Counted from the stretch's first letter, positions 1 through 10,109 are shown. The stretch is 64,000 bases of DNA from Spongiibacter pelagi (GCF_014705705.1 NZ_JACXLD010000008.1:41410-105409); one strand, 5' to 3'. The notes: generated from the sequence alone by a model not told the origin. Program-made: numbers and translations.

Positions 1-2
1 GA

Positions 3-281
3 CAGCTAAATTTCAGTGTTGACGACTGTATGAGCGATTATCGTGGACTCGGTTTTGATCTTGTGCTCTGCAACCCCCCATTTCACCAAGAGCAGCAAAT
101 GGGCGACCATATTGCCAAGCAGATGTTTGCTCACGCTAAACAGCACCTGCGCAGCGACGGTAAATTATGCGTGGTCGGCAATCGTCATTTAGGCTATCAC
201 CTGCAGTTAAAACGCCATTTTTCCAAAGTCACACAACTCGCCGCTAACGCGAAATTTGTTGTGTTGCTCGCCGAAAAATAA
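3..281 (+). CDS. rlmG: Ribosomal RNA large subunit methyltransferase G, 3' part
   Basis: This is the C-terminal end of a class I SAM-dependent methyltransferase. It enters from the left edge of the window in an open frame from position 3. The NPPFH motif, preceded by a hydrophobic FDLVLC strand, is the catalytic motif IV of RlmG/RsmC-type N2-guanine methyltransferases. The later segments with VVGNRHLGYH and a terminal FVVLLAEK strand match the end of RlmG, which makes m2G1835 in 23S rRNA. The internal ATG at position 30 is not a real start, because coding sequence continues upstream of it. The SAM-binding N-terminal part is outside the window. RsmC is the main alternative, but the HQEQQ sequence after NPPFH fits RlmG better. 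Confidence 0.85.
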   Translation, partial: QLNFSVDDCMSDYRGLGFDLVLCNPPFHQEQQMGDHIAKQMFAHAKQHLRSDGKLCVVGNRHLGYHLQLKRHFSKVTQLAANAKFVVLLAEK

Positions 282-350
282 ACACACTCCGTTAGGCGTA
301 TTTTCGATTTTCACAGCGGACGCTAGGCTGGGAAAAATTGAGGAAATCCC

Positions 351-827
351 GTGCCCATACATATTGTTTTTGTCTGCTTAGGAAATATCTGCCGCTCCCC
401 CGCTGCCCAAGGGATTATGGAGCAGCGACTGCTGGAAACCGGTTTATCGACCCAGGTGAGTGTCGATTCCTGCGGCACCGCCGCATTTAATATCGGCAAA
501 TCCCCTGACCCCAGAAGTATTGCCGCATCGGCCCGAGCCGGTTACCAGATTGCGCATCAAATAGCGCGGCAAATAGACGATGAGGATTACCGCAAGGCCG
601 ATTATCTGATTGCCATGGATCGCGCCAATCTCAGCCAAATCGAGGCATGGGCGCCAAAGGACTTTGCAGGGCAAATCGCGCTTTTTAAATCCTTTGCGCC
701 CAATGGCGGGCACAGCCAAATTGCCGACCCCTTCTACGATGACAATGCCTTTGACCAGACCATTGAGGAATTGGAAGTGGCCGCCGATGGCTTGCTCGCC
801 CATTTAAGGACGCAGCATTCGCTCTAA
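351..827 (+). CDS. Low molecular weight protein-tyrosine phosphatase
   Basis: This 158-residue protein is a cytoplasmic low-molecular-weight phosphotyrosine phosphatase. The P-loop CLGNICRS places the nucleophile at Cys9 and the phosphate-binding arginine at Arg15, immediately after the first beta strand as usual. The DPFYDD segment near residue 125 carries the general-acid aspartate. Length is normal for the family. The start is GTG at 351, with an AGGA element a few bases upstream. In gammaproteobacteria such genes either sit in exopolysaccharide kinase/phosphatase clusters or stand alone. No tyrosine kinase or export gene is adjacent here, so the substrate cannot be inferred. It converges on rlmD with a gap of nine bases. 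Confidence 0.9.
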   Translation: MPIHIVFVCLGNICRSPAAQGIMEQRLLETGLSTQVSVDSCGTAAFNIGKSPDPRSIAASARAGYQIAHQIARQIDDEDYRKADYLIAMDRANLSQIEAWAPKDFAGQIALFKSFAPNGGHSQIADPFYDDNAFDQTIEELEVAADGLLAHLRTQHSL

Positions 828-836
828 GCGGGTCGC

Positions 837-2249
837 TCAATCCCGGCTCAATAAAACCATGGCTTCCTGGTGGTGGGTTTGCGGGAACATATCCGCCGCT
901 TTCACGGCTTTAATCTTGAAACCACCTCGAGAAAGAATCTCCAAATCTCGTTGCAAACTGGCTGGGGAGCAGGAAACGTAAACCAGTTTTTGCAGATCGC
1001 GCGACTGGGCGATCTCTTCGCAAAGCTGTTTCGCACCCGCTCTTGGCGGATCTAATACGGCCTTACTGATACCGCGCAGTGAGGGCGTTTGCTTGGCGTC
1101 GAATAAATCGCAACATAGGTAATCAATCGCAAGCTCATAAAAATCTGCTTGTTTAACCGCCCGCGCAATCATATCTGCACCCAAATCAAAGCTGCGTACC
1201 GCTGCGCCTTTAGCCGCTATCGGCAAACTGAAATTGCCAAGACCGCAGAAAAAATCAGCAATAGTCTCTCCCGCCTCTGGATTTAACCACTCACAAACCG
1301 TGGCAATCATGGCGTGATTCACCAGCGGATTCACTTGGGTAAAATCTGCTGGCGTAAAGGCCAGTGCTAGATTTTCGGTCAATTGATACTGCAGTGCGGA
1401 ATCACCTGCTGATTCTTGATACTCGCTCAGCTCGGATTTACCCGCATCATCCTCAATATCAAATAGGCAAAGATTTTCAGGTAGCTCTGATGATAAACGG
1501 GCCACCCAACGCTTATCGGGACGACTGCCCTTTTTGCCAAACGACTGTACCCGAAACAAAACTCCCACGGGCGTTTCAGTGATTGGGCTAAATGTCGCGA
1601 CTGATTCACTGAGCAAACATTCCAGCGACACCGTGTCTGGCACGTTTTCAGAAATTAGGCTTTTTAGCTGTTGGATAGTTTGGTTTAAAGGGTCTGACAG
1701 CAAGGGGCATTGCTCAATCGCGACCACATCCTTGGCATTAGCGGCACGAAAGCCAAATTTTCCGCGGCTATAGGCCAAGCGCGCGCGGTGGCGGTAGGCA
1801 AAAAATGGCGATTCAATCACCTCTAGCTCGCCATCAAATCCCGCTGCTCTTACCCGCCGCTGGAGCTGTTCGTGTTTAATTTTCGCTTGCTTGGGCTCGG
1901 CTAAATGCTGCAACTGGCAACCGCCACAACGACCGAAATACTCGCAGCTCGGCTGCGCCCGGTCAGGTGAGGCCTCAATAACCGAGACTAATTCCGCCTC
2001 ATCATGCCGGCGAAAACGCCCTTGAATTTTGACTTCAACCTGCTCACCCGGCAAGGCACCAGCGATAAATACCGGCCGATCTTTATGGCGAGCCACGCCA
2101 GCGCCCTGCTCGCTTAAGCCCTCAATCAACAGCTGCAAGGTTTCGGGTTCAGCTACAGAGTGGTCTTTTCCCGGTTCAGCATTCTTCTGACTGCGATGAT
2201 GTTTATGCCGAGTGGCTTTAAAAATTTGGGGGCCGCCGCGCCGCTTCAT
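837..2249 (-). CDS. rlmD: 23S rRNA (uracil-1939-C5) methyltransferase RlmD
   Basis: RlmD (RumA) methylates U1939 of 23S rRNA. After a basic N-terminal extension of about 35 residues, a TRAM RNA-binding domain spans roughly residues 36-95. Four cysteines follow (Cys102, Cys108, Cys111 and Cys181) that match the ligands of the 4Fe-4S cluster typical of RumA. The C-terminal Rossmann fold has the ADFFCGLGNFSLP SAM-binding motif, a LDPPRAG motif and the catalytic VSCSP with Cys427. Length is 470 residues, slightly long because of the N-terminal tail. The start ATG lies inside the TGA region of the small upstream gene, so the two are probably translationally coupled. Confidence 0.95.
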   Translation of the reverse strand: MKRRGGPQIFKATRHKHHRSQKNAEPGKDHSVAEPETLQLLIEGLSEQGAGVARHKDRPVFIAGALPGEQVEVKIQGRFRRHDEAELVSVIEASPDRAQPSCEYFGRCGGCQLQHLAEPKQAKIKHEQLQRRVRAAGFDGELEVIESPFFAYRHRARLAYSRGKFGFRAANAKDVVAIEQCPLLSDPLNQTIQQLKSLISENVPDTVSLECLLSESVATFSPITETPVGVLFRVQSFGKKGSRPDKRWVARLSSELPENLCLFDIEDDAGKSELSEYQESAGDSALQYQLTENLALAFTPADFTQVNPLVNHAMIATVCEWLNPEAGETIADFFCGLGNFSLPIAAKGAAVRSFDLGADMIARAVKQADFYELAIDYLCCDLFDAKQTPSLRGISKAVLDPPRAGAKQLCEEIAQSRDLQKLVYVSCSPASLQRDLEILSRGGFKIKAVKAADMFPQTHHQEAMVLLSRD

Positions 2250-2524
2250 GGCCGAGCACCGTTTATGGCTTTGCTTTGCTGGGGCAAAAAGCGCTGGTAT
2301 TGACCAAGGCAGCGCTGATTGCGCTCACGAAGATCGATTTTTTCAGCCTCATTTTGAGGGCGGGCGCGCAGAAGTTGTTCGCAGCTCATACCGTCAAAGG
2401 GGCTAATAGATTCTGCTCTCGCAGAGGGCGACCATTTCACAACAGGTAGTTCATCTTCCGCTGATTCAGCGAAAGCCAAAACAGCAAAGCTGGAAGCGGC
2501 TAAAAAAAGGCAAAAACGGCTCAT
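2246..2524 (-). CDS. Small exported protein of unknown function
   Basis: This 92-residue protein is of unknown function. Residues 1-19 form a clear Sec signal peptide (short basic start, hydrophobic core, likely cleavage after AFA). The mature part is hydrophilic, with a cysteine in MSCEQLL and another in NQRCLGQY, which could form one disulfide in the periplasm. It overlaps the start of rlmD by four bases in an ATGA arrangement. The overlap argues that it is a true gene rather than a chance frame. I do not recognise the family. No lipobox is present, so a soluble periplasmic location is the simplest inference. Confidence 0.65.
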   Translation of the reverse strand: MSRFCLFLAASSFAVLAFAESAEDELPVVKWSPSARAESISPFDGMSCEQLLRARPQNEAEKIDLRERNQRCLGQYQRFLPQQSKAINGARP

Positions 2525-2673
2525 AGGTACTCTGTATCAAATCAATAGCTTATTTTAACTGCCAATTCGGGCGATGGCATATTATCTTTGATGCTCAATC
2601 GGTTAGAATGACCGGCTAATTATTTCAGGCCTGCCCTTAGCGGCGGCCATTGGTGAGTTTGTTTGGAAGTCCT

Positions 2674-3750
2674 ATGTCTCAAAACGTGATTGATAACGTC
2701 AATGTTGAAGCCCAAGAGGTTTTGGTAACTCCGGCTAATCTTAAAGCGGCTTTGCCAATGAGCGACAAAGCGGAAGCGCTGGTTGCGGCCTCACGTCAAA
2801 CCGTACGCGATATTCTCGATGGCAAGGATCACCGCATGTTTGTGGTGGTGGGCCCCTGCTCTATTCACGATGTCGATGCGGCCATGGATTACGCCAGCCG
2901 TCTGAAAAAGCTGGCCGATGACGTGCAGGACACGCTAGTTATTATTATGCGGGTGTATTTTGAAAAACCTCGCACCACAGTTGGTTGGAAAGGCCTGATT
3001 AACGATCCACATTTGAATGACACCTTCAAAATTGAAGAAGGTCTGCACATCGGTCGCAAACTATTGCTGGATATCTGCGAGCTGGGTCTGCCTACGTCAA
3101 CCGAAGCCCTTGATCCGATTTCGCCACAATACCTGCAAGACTTCATTGCCTGGTCAGCGATCGGCGCTCGTACAACCGAGTCGCAAACGCACCGCGAAAT
3201 GGCCAGCGGCTTGTCTTCTGCCGTGGGTTTCAAAAACGGCACCGATGGCAACTTAGAAGTCGCCATTAATGCAATTGGCTCGGCGGTAAACCCACACCGT
3301 TTTCTAGGCATCAACGGCGAAGGTCAAGTAGCCGTGATTCATACCACTGGCAACCGCTACGCCCACATTGTTTTGCGCGGCGGCAGCAATGGCCCCAACT
3401 ACGATTCGGTTCATATCAAGCTGTGTGAGGCCGAGTTGGCCAAGGCCGGCATTCCACTGAATATTATGGTGGATTGCAGTCACGCCAACTCCAACAAACA
3501 ACCCGAGCTGCAACCGCTTGTTATAGAAAACGTTACAAATCAAGTAATTGAAGGGAACTCTTCAATTGTTGGGTTAATGATTGAAAGCCATATCAATGCC
3601 GGCAATCAGAAGATCCCAGCCGATTTGAGCCAGTTGAAATACGGTGTTTCAGTTACCGATGGCTGTATTGCCTGGGATACCACTGAAACCGCTCTGCGCA
3701 CCATGCGCGATAAATTGGTCGATGTATTACCCAAGCGCAACCGCGGTTAA
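2674..3750 (+). CDS. aroF: 3-deoxy-7-phosphoheptulonate synthase (class I DAHP synthase)
   Basis: This enzyme condenses phosphoenolpyruvate and erythrose 4-phosphate, the first step of the shikimate pathway. Class I features are visible: VVGPCSIHD with the metal-binding cysteine, MRVYFEKPRTTVGWKG with the KPR(T)xxGWKG signature, the GARTTESQTHR loop, and MVDCSHANSNK. I chose the ATG at 2674, which has GGAAG just upstream and gives 358 residues. A TTG at 2650 in the same frame would add eight residues. Which aromatic amino acid inhibits it cannot be read from the sequence, so the isoform letter is uncertain among aroF, aroG and aroH. The stop is one base from the stop of the converging next gene, which leaves no room for a separate terminator. 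Confidence 0.93.
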   Translation: MSQNVIDNVNVEAQEVLVTPANLKAALPMSDKAEALVAASRQTVRDILDGKDHRMFVVVGPCSIHDVDAAMDYASRLKKLADDVQDTLVIIMRVYFEKPRTTVGWKGLINDPHLNDTFKIEEGLHIGRKLLLDICELGLPTSTEALDPISPQYLQDFIAWSAIGARTTESQTHREMASGLSSAVGFKNGTDGNLEVAINAIGSAVNPHRFLGINGEGQVAVIHTTGNRYAHIVLRGGSNGPNYDSVHIKLCEAELAKAGIPLNIMVDCSHANSNKQPELQPLVIENVTNQVIEGNSSIVGLMIESHINAGNQKIPADLSQLKYGVSVTDGCIAWDTTETALRTMRDKLVDVLPKRNRG

Positions 3751-3751
3751 T

Positions 3752-4480
3752 TCATTCGCTGGTCAGAGCCAGCTCGACAAATAACGGACAGTGATCCGAC
3801 AGATTACGCCAAGGCTCCCCTTTCAGGACCTTGGCGTTTTTCACTTCTAGCCCCCGCAAATACATTCTATCCAAGCGCAGCAAAGGGCGATTAGCGGGAA
3901 AACTGCGCGCCGGCTTGCCGCGCTTTTCGGTAAACGCCTCCCTAAAACCGGCCTTTATAAAGCGCCGCTGCAGGCTCAAATTCCAGTCGTTAAAGTCACC
4001 GGCAATAATAAGTGGCGCATCAGCTGGGATATTTCGCTCAATCACGTCCATCAGCATCTGAAACTGCCGGCGACGCTCCCAGCCCAGCAAGCCGAAATGC
4101 AAGCAAATCAGATAAACGCCATTCTCTATTTCGGTGAGCAATACCCCGCGCTGCGAAGGCGCGATAAGGGAAACATTGTGATTAGATTGGGAGCAAACAT
4201 GCCATTTACTGAGAATGGCATTGCCGTGATGGCCATGTTGGTAAATCGCATTGCGACCATAGGCGTAGTGGGGCCACACTTGATCAGCAAGATATTCAAA
4301 CTGACTCTCATCGATCCAGTCGTCTAGCTTTTCGGCATGGCGCTGATTTTCGCCGACCACTTCCTGTAAAAACACCAGATCAGCGTCGACATCGCGAATA
4401 CTGTCGCGAATCTCATTGAGTAGAAAACGACGATTGCGGGCGCAAAATCCCTTATGAACGTTATAGGAAAGAACCCGCAT
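3752..4480 (-). CDS. Endonuclease/exonuclease/phosphatase (EEP) family hydrolase
   Basis: This 242-residue protein has the EEP fold shared by AP endonucleases, DNase I and sphingomyelinases. The order of motifs is NVHKGF near the N terminus, FLQEV with the metal-binding glutamate, a YGRNAIY/HGHHGNAILS segment, HFGLLGWERRRQ, IIAGDFNDW with the catalytic Asp/Asn pair, LRLDRMYLRG, and a final SDHCPLFVEL with the catalytic histidine. It has no signal peptide and no membrane segment. Such small stand-alone members are common in gammaproteobacteria, and their substrate (nucleic acid or phosphoester) is usually unknown. The start ATG has AGAGG about eight bases upstream. Confidence 0.88.
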   Translation of the reverse strand: MRVLSYNVHKGFCARNRRFLLNEIRDSIRDVDADLVFLQEVVGENQRHAEKLDDWIDESQFEYLADQVWPHYAYGRNAIYQHGHHGNAILSKWHVCSQSNHNVSLIAPSQRGVLLTEIENGVYLICLHFGLLGWERRRQFQMLMDVIERNIPADAPLIIAGDFNDWNLSLQRRFIKAGFREAFTEKRGKPARSFPANRPLLRLDRMYLRGLEVKNAKVLKGEPWRNLSDHCPLFVELALTSE

Positions 4481-4510
4481 AGAGCATACCTCTATTATGA
4501 CGATTTAACG

Positions 4511-5011
4511 CTAGGCGCTCTCAACCCCGTCATGGGAGCATTTTTTCAGCTTTATACCACTACCGCACCAGCAAGCATCATTTCGCCCCAATTTAATCGG
4601 CGGCAAAATCTCACCATCGCGATAATACCAAGCGCCGTCAAGTCGGTGGAATCGCGAATTTTCATGCAGTTGGTCTGGCATAGCACTCGCGCTAGAACCC
4701 CCGCCATAAAATGCAAGAAACTCGACCTCGCCATAGTCATCACCCGGCCCACCGGCTTGGGTTTTGAGAATGCGTAAACTGCGCCACTGCCCCTCTTGGC
4801 AACTGGCTTCAAGTGCGGCCAAGGTTTCCGCTTCGCGCCGCTCAGGATGCAAACTATCCAGTAGATATTGAGGGTAATTACGACTAAACGCCGTGTAGCG
4901 AGAACGCATCAAGGCCTCTGCCGAGGGCGCAAGACGCACTCCTTCCACTATCGGCTGGCAGCAATCGCTAAATAAACGCGTGCTGCCGCAGGCGCAAAGC
5001 TGTTCCGACAT
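4511..5011 (-). CDS. YchJ-family protein with SEC-C zinc motif
   Basis: This 166-residue protein belongs to the YchJ (UPF0225) family. The N terminus has CACGSTRLFSDCC and the C terminus has CWCGSGIKLKKC, both SEC-C-type zinc-binding patterns like the one that ends SecA. Between them lies an NTF2-like middle part with the family signature EALMRSRYTAFSRN. The biochemical role of the family is not established; binding to other proteins through the SEC-C zinc knuckle is the usual suggestion. It lies just downstream of the thioesterase gene on the same strand, one base after its stop, and is probably cotranscribed with it. Confidence 0.88.
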   Translation of the reverse strand: MSEQLCACGSTRLFSDCCQPIVEGVRLAPSAEALMRSRYTAFSRNYPQYLLDSLHPERREAETLAALEASCQEGQWRSLRILKTQAGGPGDDYGEVEFLAFYGGGSSASAMPDQLHENSRFHRLDGAWYYRDGEILPPIKLGRNDACWCGSGIKLKKCSHDGVESA

Positions 5012-5012
5012 A

Positions 5013-5432
5013 CTATGCAGGAATTAGCGCAGGGTCGGTGGGTTGCCAGCCTTCTGGCAGGGGCGAAGAGATTCGAGTTTCGGTATCAAAGCGCACCAGC
5101 ACGACGGTACAGGTCGTGACACAGACATTATTCGCAAAAATACGGTGCTGCAGGGTGAAACTTTTGCGCCCCACATCAGAACACCAGGTATCCACGACTA
5201 CTTCGTCTTCAAAGCAAATTTCACGCAAGTAGTCGATTTTCATACTGGCGACGACGTTCCACGGATACTCGCCGTCCTGTCGTACGCGGCGCGCATAATC
5301 CACACGAGCCATATCAAAATACTGTGCGTAGACACTATTGGAAACGTGATTCAGCGGATCAAGATCACTGAAACGAACCTGAATACAAGTACGGGTATAG
5401 GGTAATTGATACATAGTGAAATCTCTGAGCAT
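5013..5432 (-). CDS. Acyl-CoA thioesterase, hotdog (4HBT) family
   Basis: The protein is a single hotdog-fold domain of the 4-hydroxybenzoyl-CoA thioesterase/YbgC type. The signature is RFSDLDPLNHVSNSVYAQYFDMARVDY, in which the aspartate and asparagine correspond to catalytic positions. The frame is open up to 5504, but a rho-independent terminator for nfuA sits at 5470-5498, inside that extension, so translation should begin after it. The ATG at 5432 (140 residues) or the one at 5414 (134 residues) agrees with the usual family length of 130-150. The acyl substrate is not predictable. YchJ follows directly. Confidence 0.85.
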   Translation of the reverse strand: MLRDFTMYQLPYTRTCIQVRFSDLDPLNHVSNSVYAQYFDMARVDYARRVRQDGEYPWNVVASMKIDYLREICFEDEVVVDTWCSDVGRKSFTLQHRIFANNVCVTTCTVVLVRFDTETRISSPLPEGWQPTDPALIPA

Positions 5433-5469
5433 TGATCCGCCAAGGGTATGCAGCGGGCCAGAAAACAGG

Positions 5470-5498
5470 GAAAAGTGAGCCTGCCAGATGACAGGCTC
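5470..5498 (-). terminator. Rho-independent terminator after nfuA
   Basis: The arms GAGCCTG and CAGGCTC form a perfect 7-bp GC-rich stem at 5477-5498 with an 8-nt loop. Read on the minus strand, the stem is followed by ACTTTTCC. It lies 20 bases beyond the nfuA stop and ahead of the thioesterase start. This separates the two transcription units and rules out the longest thioesterase frame. Confidence 0.7.
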
Positions 5499-5517
5499 AG
5501 GCATAGCTAAAGCAGAT

Positions 5518-6126
5518 TTACTTAAAGTAAGCGTTGTCGGTATTGCTATGGTCGGTCATATCGCGCACACCGCTCAGCTCGGGAATTTGCTCGAGCAGAG
5601 TTTTCTCCACGCCTTCTTTTAGCGTGACATCAGCCATGCCGCAACCCTGGCAACCGCCGCCAAATTTCAAAATAGCGGTTTTGTCTTCGGTCACCTCGAC
5701 CAGCGAAACTTCGCCACCATGAGCAGCCAGCGAGGGGTTCACTTCGTTGTAAAGCACATAGTTAATGCGATCTTCAATGGGGCTGTCGTCACTCACGCGA
5801 GGCAAACGAGCATTGGGCGCTTTAATGGTTAATTGGCCGCCCATGCGATCCTTGGAGTAGTCAATCAGCGCATCTTCCAGAAAAGGCACGCTGCGACTTT
5901 CAAAGTACGCATTAAATTTGGGATAGGCGATCTGCACATCACTGTCATTGCCATCACCTTCGCGGCAGTAGGCAATGCACGTTTCCGCCTTTGGTGTGCC
6001 GGGCTGAGTGATAAACACGCGCACGCCAATGACATCGTCCTGCTTGCCCAGCAGCTCAGCTAAATAATCCTGAGCAGAGTCGGTAATGGTCATTTTCACC
6101 ACGGATGCGGCATTGGATTCGGACAT
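5518..6126 (-). CDS. nfuA: Fe/S biogenesis protein NfuA
   Basis: NfuA carries 4Fe-4S clusters and delivers them to apo-enzymes, especially under oxidative stress or iron starvation. The N-terminal half (about residues 8-105) is the degenerate A-type domain, here without the cluster-binding cysteines of true A-type proteins. The C-terminal half is the Nfu domain with [14 protein letters not shown], which gives the cluster ligands Cys159 and Cys162. I chose the ATG at 6126 because GAGG lies nine bases upstream, which gives 202 residues. An upstream in-frame start at 6174 would add 16 residues with no family support. The gene is monocistronic, with its own terminator. Confidence 0.95.
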   Translation of the reverse strand: MSESNAASVVKMTITDSAQDYLAELLGKQDDVIGVRVFITQPGTPKAETCIAYCREGDGNDSDVQIAYPKFNAYFESRSVPFLEDALIDYSKDRMGGQLTIKAPNARLPRVSDDSPIEDRINYVLYNEVNPSLAAHGGEVSLVEVTEDKTAILKFGGGCQGCGMADVTLKEGVEKTLLEQIPELSGVRDMTDHSNTDNAYFK

Positions 6127-6332
6127 AAAAACCTCAGTTCCTGCAGCCCTTGCGTCAAAAGCTTTCGATGCCAAGGGCGGTATCTGGTAGAATTTTGCAG
6201 TTTACCACGAAGCCTTTTTCGCATCAGCAGAATCATGACTGTTTCGATGCCTCTGAGCGATGCATTGCCATATACACGCGCCCAATTGAGATTAGGCACA
6301 CGTTTTAATTGACCAAAGAGTTTTACCCCTTA

Positions 6333-9300
6333 ATGCAAGATTTACACGCCCGCACCGCACAACTAAAACAAGCCCTTAAAGATCGTATTCTGGTCATAGA
6401 CGGTGCCATGGGCAGCCTGATTCAAGGGTACAAGCTTGAAGAAGCCGATTATCGCGGCACGCGCTTTGCCGACTTCGGCACTGACCTGAAAGGCAATAAC
6501 GACCTGCTGACCCTGACTCGCCCCGATGTGATTCGAGAAATCCATCAAGCCTACATCGATGCCGGCGCGGATATTATCGAGACCAACACGTTTAACTCTA
6601 CGGCGGTTTCGCAAGACGATTACACGCTGGGTGAGTTGGCGGAAGAACTCAATATCGCCGGCGCAAAATTAGCGCGGGAAGTGGCGGACGCTGCCACCGC
6701 AGCGAATCCGAACAAGCCCCGCTTTGTCGCTGGTGTCATCGGCCCCACGCCCCGCACTGCGTCGATCTCTCCAGATGTAAACGACCCCGGCGCGCGCAAT
6801 ATTAACTTCGATCAACTGGTTGCCGACTACACGGTGGCGGTTCGCGGTCTTGTTGCTGGCGGCGCCGACCTTCTTATGATCGAAACCATTTTCGACAGCC
6901 TCAATGCCAAGGCGGCCATTTACGCGGTTCTGCAATACTTTGAAGATGAAGGTATTGAATTGCCGATTATGATTTCGGTGACCTTCCCCGATGTGTCTGG
7001 CCGCACCCTCTCCGGCCAAACTCCGACCGCGTTCTGGAACACCATCGCCCACGCCAAACCACTAATGGTGGGCAGTAACTGCGGACGCCGTTTTAAAGAG
7101 ATTCGCCCCTTTGTTGAAGAATTGGCCGAGGCCTCAAATTGCTTCTTTGGCGGCCACTTCAATGCCGGCCTGCCCAATGAATTTGGCGAATACGACGAAA
7201 CCCCAGAGGATATGCACGACGAGCTAAAGGATTTTGCGAATCGTGGCTACCTCAATTTTATTGGCGGCTGCTGTGGCACAACCCCTGCCCACATTAAAGC
7301 CATAGCCGATGCGGTTGACGGCATTGCGCCACGCCAACTGGAAGCTCGCGAGCCCGCCTGCCGCCTGTCGGGACTGGAACCCTTTGTTATTGACCAAGAC
7401 AGCCTGTTTGTAAACGTCGGCGAACGCTGCAACGTCACCGGTTCGGCGATTTTCAAACGCCTGATTTTGGAAAATAACTACGACGAAGCCCTCTCCGTTG
7501 CTCGCCAACAGGTGGAAAACGGCGCCCAGATTATCGACATCAATATGGACGAGGGGATGCTCGATGCAGAGAAGGCCATTGTGACCTTCCTTAATCTGAT
7601 TGCGTCTGAGCCAGATATTTCCAAAGTGCCGATCATGGTCGACTCGTCTAAATGGGATGTCATTGTTGCCGGTCTGAAATGTATTCAGGGCAAGGCGGTG
7701 GTGAACTCCATCTCGTTGAAAGAAGGCGAAGAACTATTTATCAAACACGCGCGCCAGTGCATGAAATTTGGCGCCGCCGTGGTGGTCATGGCCTTTGATG
7801 AAACCGGACAGGCCGACACCTTCGAACGCAAGGCGGAAATCTGCAAACGCTCCTACGACGTACTGGTCAACAAAGTCGGCTTCCCCGCTGAAGATATTAT
7901 TTTCGACCCCAATATTTTCGCGGTGGCCACCGGTATTGATGAGCACAACAATTACGCGGTGGACTTTATCGAAGCCACCCGTTACATCCGCGAAAATCTG
8001 CCTTACGCCATGGTGTCTGGCGGCGTATCCAATGTGTCGTTTTCTTTCCGGGGCAATAACCCGGTTCGCGAGGCGATTCACTCGGTATTCCTGTACCACG
8101 CCATTAAAGCCGGTATGAATATGGGTATCGTCAACGCTGGGCAACTGGCGATTTATGACGACCTCCCCAATGAACTGCGCGACGGTGTGGAAGATGTCAT
8201 TCTTAACCGCCGTGACGATGCCACTGAACGCCTGCTGGAACTGGCGGAAAAATACCGGGGCGATGGTAAAGGTAGCGCCCAGCAGGAAGATTTAAGCTGG
8301 CGCGAACTGCCCGTTGCCAAGCGCATTGAGCACGCGCTGGTTAAAGGCATTTCCACGTATATTGAAGAAGACGCCGAAGCGGCCAGACTGGAAGCCAGCA
8401 AGCCCATCGACGTCATTGAAGGCGCATTGATGGACGGCATGAATGTGGTCGGCGACTTATTCGGCGACGGCAAAATGTTCCTGCCTCAGGTGGTGAAATC
8501 GGCCCGCGTCATGAAACAAGCGGTGGCCTATCTCAACCCCTTTATTGAAGCCGGAAAAGATGCCGATGCCAAAACCAATGGCAAGGTCTTGATGGCCACG
8601 GTAAAAGGCGATGTGCACGATATCGGCAAAAACATTGTCGGCGTAGTTTTGCAGTGTAATAACTTCGAGGTGATCGACCTCGGCGTTATGGTGCCCTGCG
8701 AGAAAATTTTGGAAACCGCCAAAGCGGAAAATGTCGATATTATCGGCCTCAGCGGTTTGATCACCCCCTCGCTGGACGAGATGGTGCATGTCGCCAGTGA
8801 AATGCAGCGCCAAGGTTTTGATATTCCGCTGATGATTGGTGGCGCGACCACCTCTAAAGCGCATACCGCCGTTAAAATTGAGCCTAAATACAAAAACGAT
8901 GCCACGGTTTACGTACCCGATGCCTCGCGCTCGGTCGCTGTAGCCAGCTCGCTGATTAGCAAAGACCTGAAAGCGGACTTCGTTGCCCAGCGCCGCGATG
9001 AATACAATCGAGTGCGAGAGCGCCGTGCTAATGCCGGAGCCAAAACCCGCTTGCTGGATTACAGTCAGGCTTGCGAGCAAGGGTTTGATTTTGATTGGAA
9101 TGGCTATACCCCGCCTAAACCGGCCTTCCTCGGCACCAAAACGCTTGAAGATTACCCGCTAGAAACGCTGCGTGAAACTATCGACTGGACTCCGTTCTTT
9201 ATCTCTTGGGGACTGGCCGGCAAATACCCGAAAATTCTCGACGATGAGAAAGTCGGAGAAGCTGCGCGCAATCTCTTCGATGACGCCCAGAAAATGCTGG

Positions 9301-10028
9301 ATAAACTAATCGCCGACAAACGCCTCAAAGCCAACGCGGTGTTCGGTTTCTGGAAAGCAGAACGCCGTGGCAGCGATGATATTCAACTGAGTGACGAAAA
9401 GGGTAATGATCTTGCCGTTCTCCATCATCTGCGCCAGCAGGCACAAAAAACCGATGGCAAAGCTCAAATGAGTCTCGCCGACTATGTCGCGCCAGAAGGT
9501 AGCGGCATTGACGATTATGTTGGCGGCTTTGCGGTTACCGCCGGCATGGGTGCAGAAGAAATTGCCAAGGAATACGAACAAGCCAACGACGATTACAGTT
9601 CCATTATGGTGAAAGCACTGGCAGACCGACTGGCCGAATCCTTTGCTGAGCACCTGCACCTGCGAGTGCGTAAAGAATTCTGGGGCTACGCGCCAGAAGA
9701 AAGCCTCGATAACGAAGCCCTGATTAAAGAGCAGTACAGTGGCATCCGCCCTGCTCCCGGCTATCCCGCCTGCCCGGATCATAGCGAAAAACCCACGCTG
9801 TTCTCGCTGTTAAATGCCACCGCAGAGACCGGCATTAGCCTGACTGAGCACTTGGCGATGTACCCGGCGGCGTCGGTTAGCGGCTTCTACTACAGCCACC
9901 CGCAATCCCGTTATTTTGCCGTTGGCCGCATAGGCAAAGACCAAGTTGCCGATATTGCCAAACGCAAGGGTATGGAAATGGCAACCATGGAGCGCTGGCT
10001 GTCTCCTATTCTGGACTATGATCCCTAG
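6333..10028 (+). CDS. metH: Cobalamin-dependent methionine synthase
   Basis: MetH transfers a methyl group from 5-methyltetrahydrofolate to homocysteine through cobalamin. All four modules are present: the homocysteine barrel (about residues 10-335) with zinc ligands in SNC and GGCCGTT; the pterin-binding barrel (about 350-640) with [11 protein letters not shown] and [18 protein letters not shown] motifs; the B12 module (about 645-890) with the cobalt-ligand motif DVHDIGKN; and the C-terminal reactivation domain ending in [12 protein letters not shown] and [10 protein letters not shown]. Length is about 1231 residues, the family norm. The ATG at 6333 is preferred; a TTG at 6309 would add eight residues. 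Several usually invariant residues in the homocysteine barrel are altered (see findings). No cobalamin riboswitch is apparent upstream. Confidence 0.96.
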   Translation: MQDLHARTAQLKQALKDRILVIDGAMGSLIQGYKLEEADYRGTRFADFGTDLKGNNDLLTLTRPDVIREIHQAYIDAGADIIETNTFNSTAVSQDDYTLGELAEELNIAGAKLAREVADAATAANPNKPRFVAGVIGPTPRTASISPDVNDPGARNINFDQLVADYTVAVRGLVAGGADLLMIETIFDSLNAKAAIYAVLQYFEDEGIELPIMISVTFPDVSGRTLSGQTPTAFWNTIAHAKPLMVGSNCGRRFKEIRPFVEELAEASNCFFGGHFNAGLPNEFGEYDETPEDMHDELKDFANRGYLNFIGGCCGTTPAHIKAIADAVDGIAPRQLEAREPACRLSGLEPFVIDQDSLFVNVGERCNVTGSAIFKRLILENNYDEALSVARQQVENGAQIIDINMDEGMLDAEKAIVTFLNLIASEPDISKVPIMVDSSKWDVIVAGLKCIQGKAVVNSISLKEGEELFIKHARQCMKFGAAVVVMAFDETGQADTFERKAEICKRSYDVLVNKVGFPAEDIIFDPNIFAVATGIDEHNNYAVDFIEATRYIRENLPYAMVSGGVSNVSFSFRGNNPVREAIHSVFLYHAIKAGMNMGIVNAGQLAIYDDLPNELRDGVEDVILNRRDDATERLLELAEKYRGDGKGSAQQEDLSWRELPVAKRIEHALVKGISTYIEEDAEAARLEASKPIDVIEGALMDGMNVVGDLFGDGKMFLPQVVKSARVMKQAVAYLNPFIEAGKDADAKTNGKVLMATVKGDVHDIGKNIVGVVLQCNNFEVIDLGVMVPCEKILETAKAENVDIIGLSGLITPSLDEMVHVASEMQRQGFDIPLMIGGATTSKAHTAVKIEPKYKNDATVYVPDASRSVAVASSLISKDLKADFVAQRRDEYNRVRERRANAGAKTRLLDYSQACEQGFDFDWNGYTPPKPAFLGTKTLEDYPLETLRETIDWTPFFISWGLAGKYPKILDDEKVGEAARNLFDDAQKMLDKLIADKRLKANAVFGFWKAERRGSDDIQLSDEKGNDLAVLHHLRQQAQKTDGKAQMSLADYVAPEGSGIDDYVGGFAVTAGMGAEEIAKEYEQANDDYSSIMVKALADRLAESFAEHLHLRVRKEFWGYAPEESLDNEALIKEQYSGIRPAPGYPACPDHSEKPTLFSLLNATAETGISLTEHLAMYPAASVSGFYYSHPQSRYFAVGRIGKDQVADIAKRKGMEMATMERWLSPILDYDP

Positions 10029-10109
10029 CGCTTAACGAAAAACAGCGAGAACTCGCTTTAGGAGCAGGCCTGCGTTGTGCAGGTCTACTCGAAAGCTGAT
10101 AGACAAGGC

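Noticed and set aside
5433..5504. N-terminal extension of the thioesterase to 5504
   Set aside because: A perfect hairpin terminator for nfuA lies within the extension, and family members start after it.
6127..6332. Possible cobalamin or SAM riboswitch ahead of metH
   Set aside because: No B12-box-like conserved core or SAM-I k-turn pattern could be found in the 206 bases; only a short AT/GC-mixed leader is visible.
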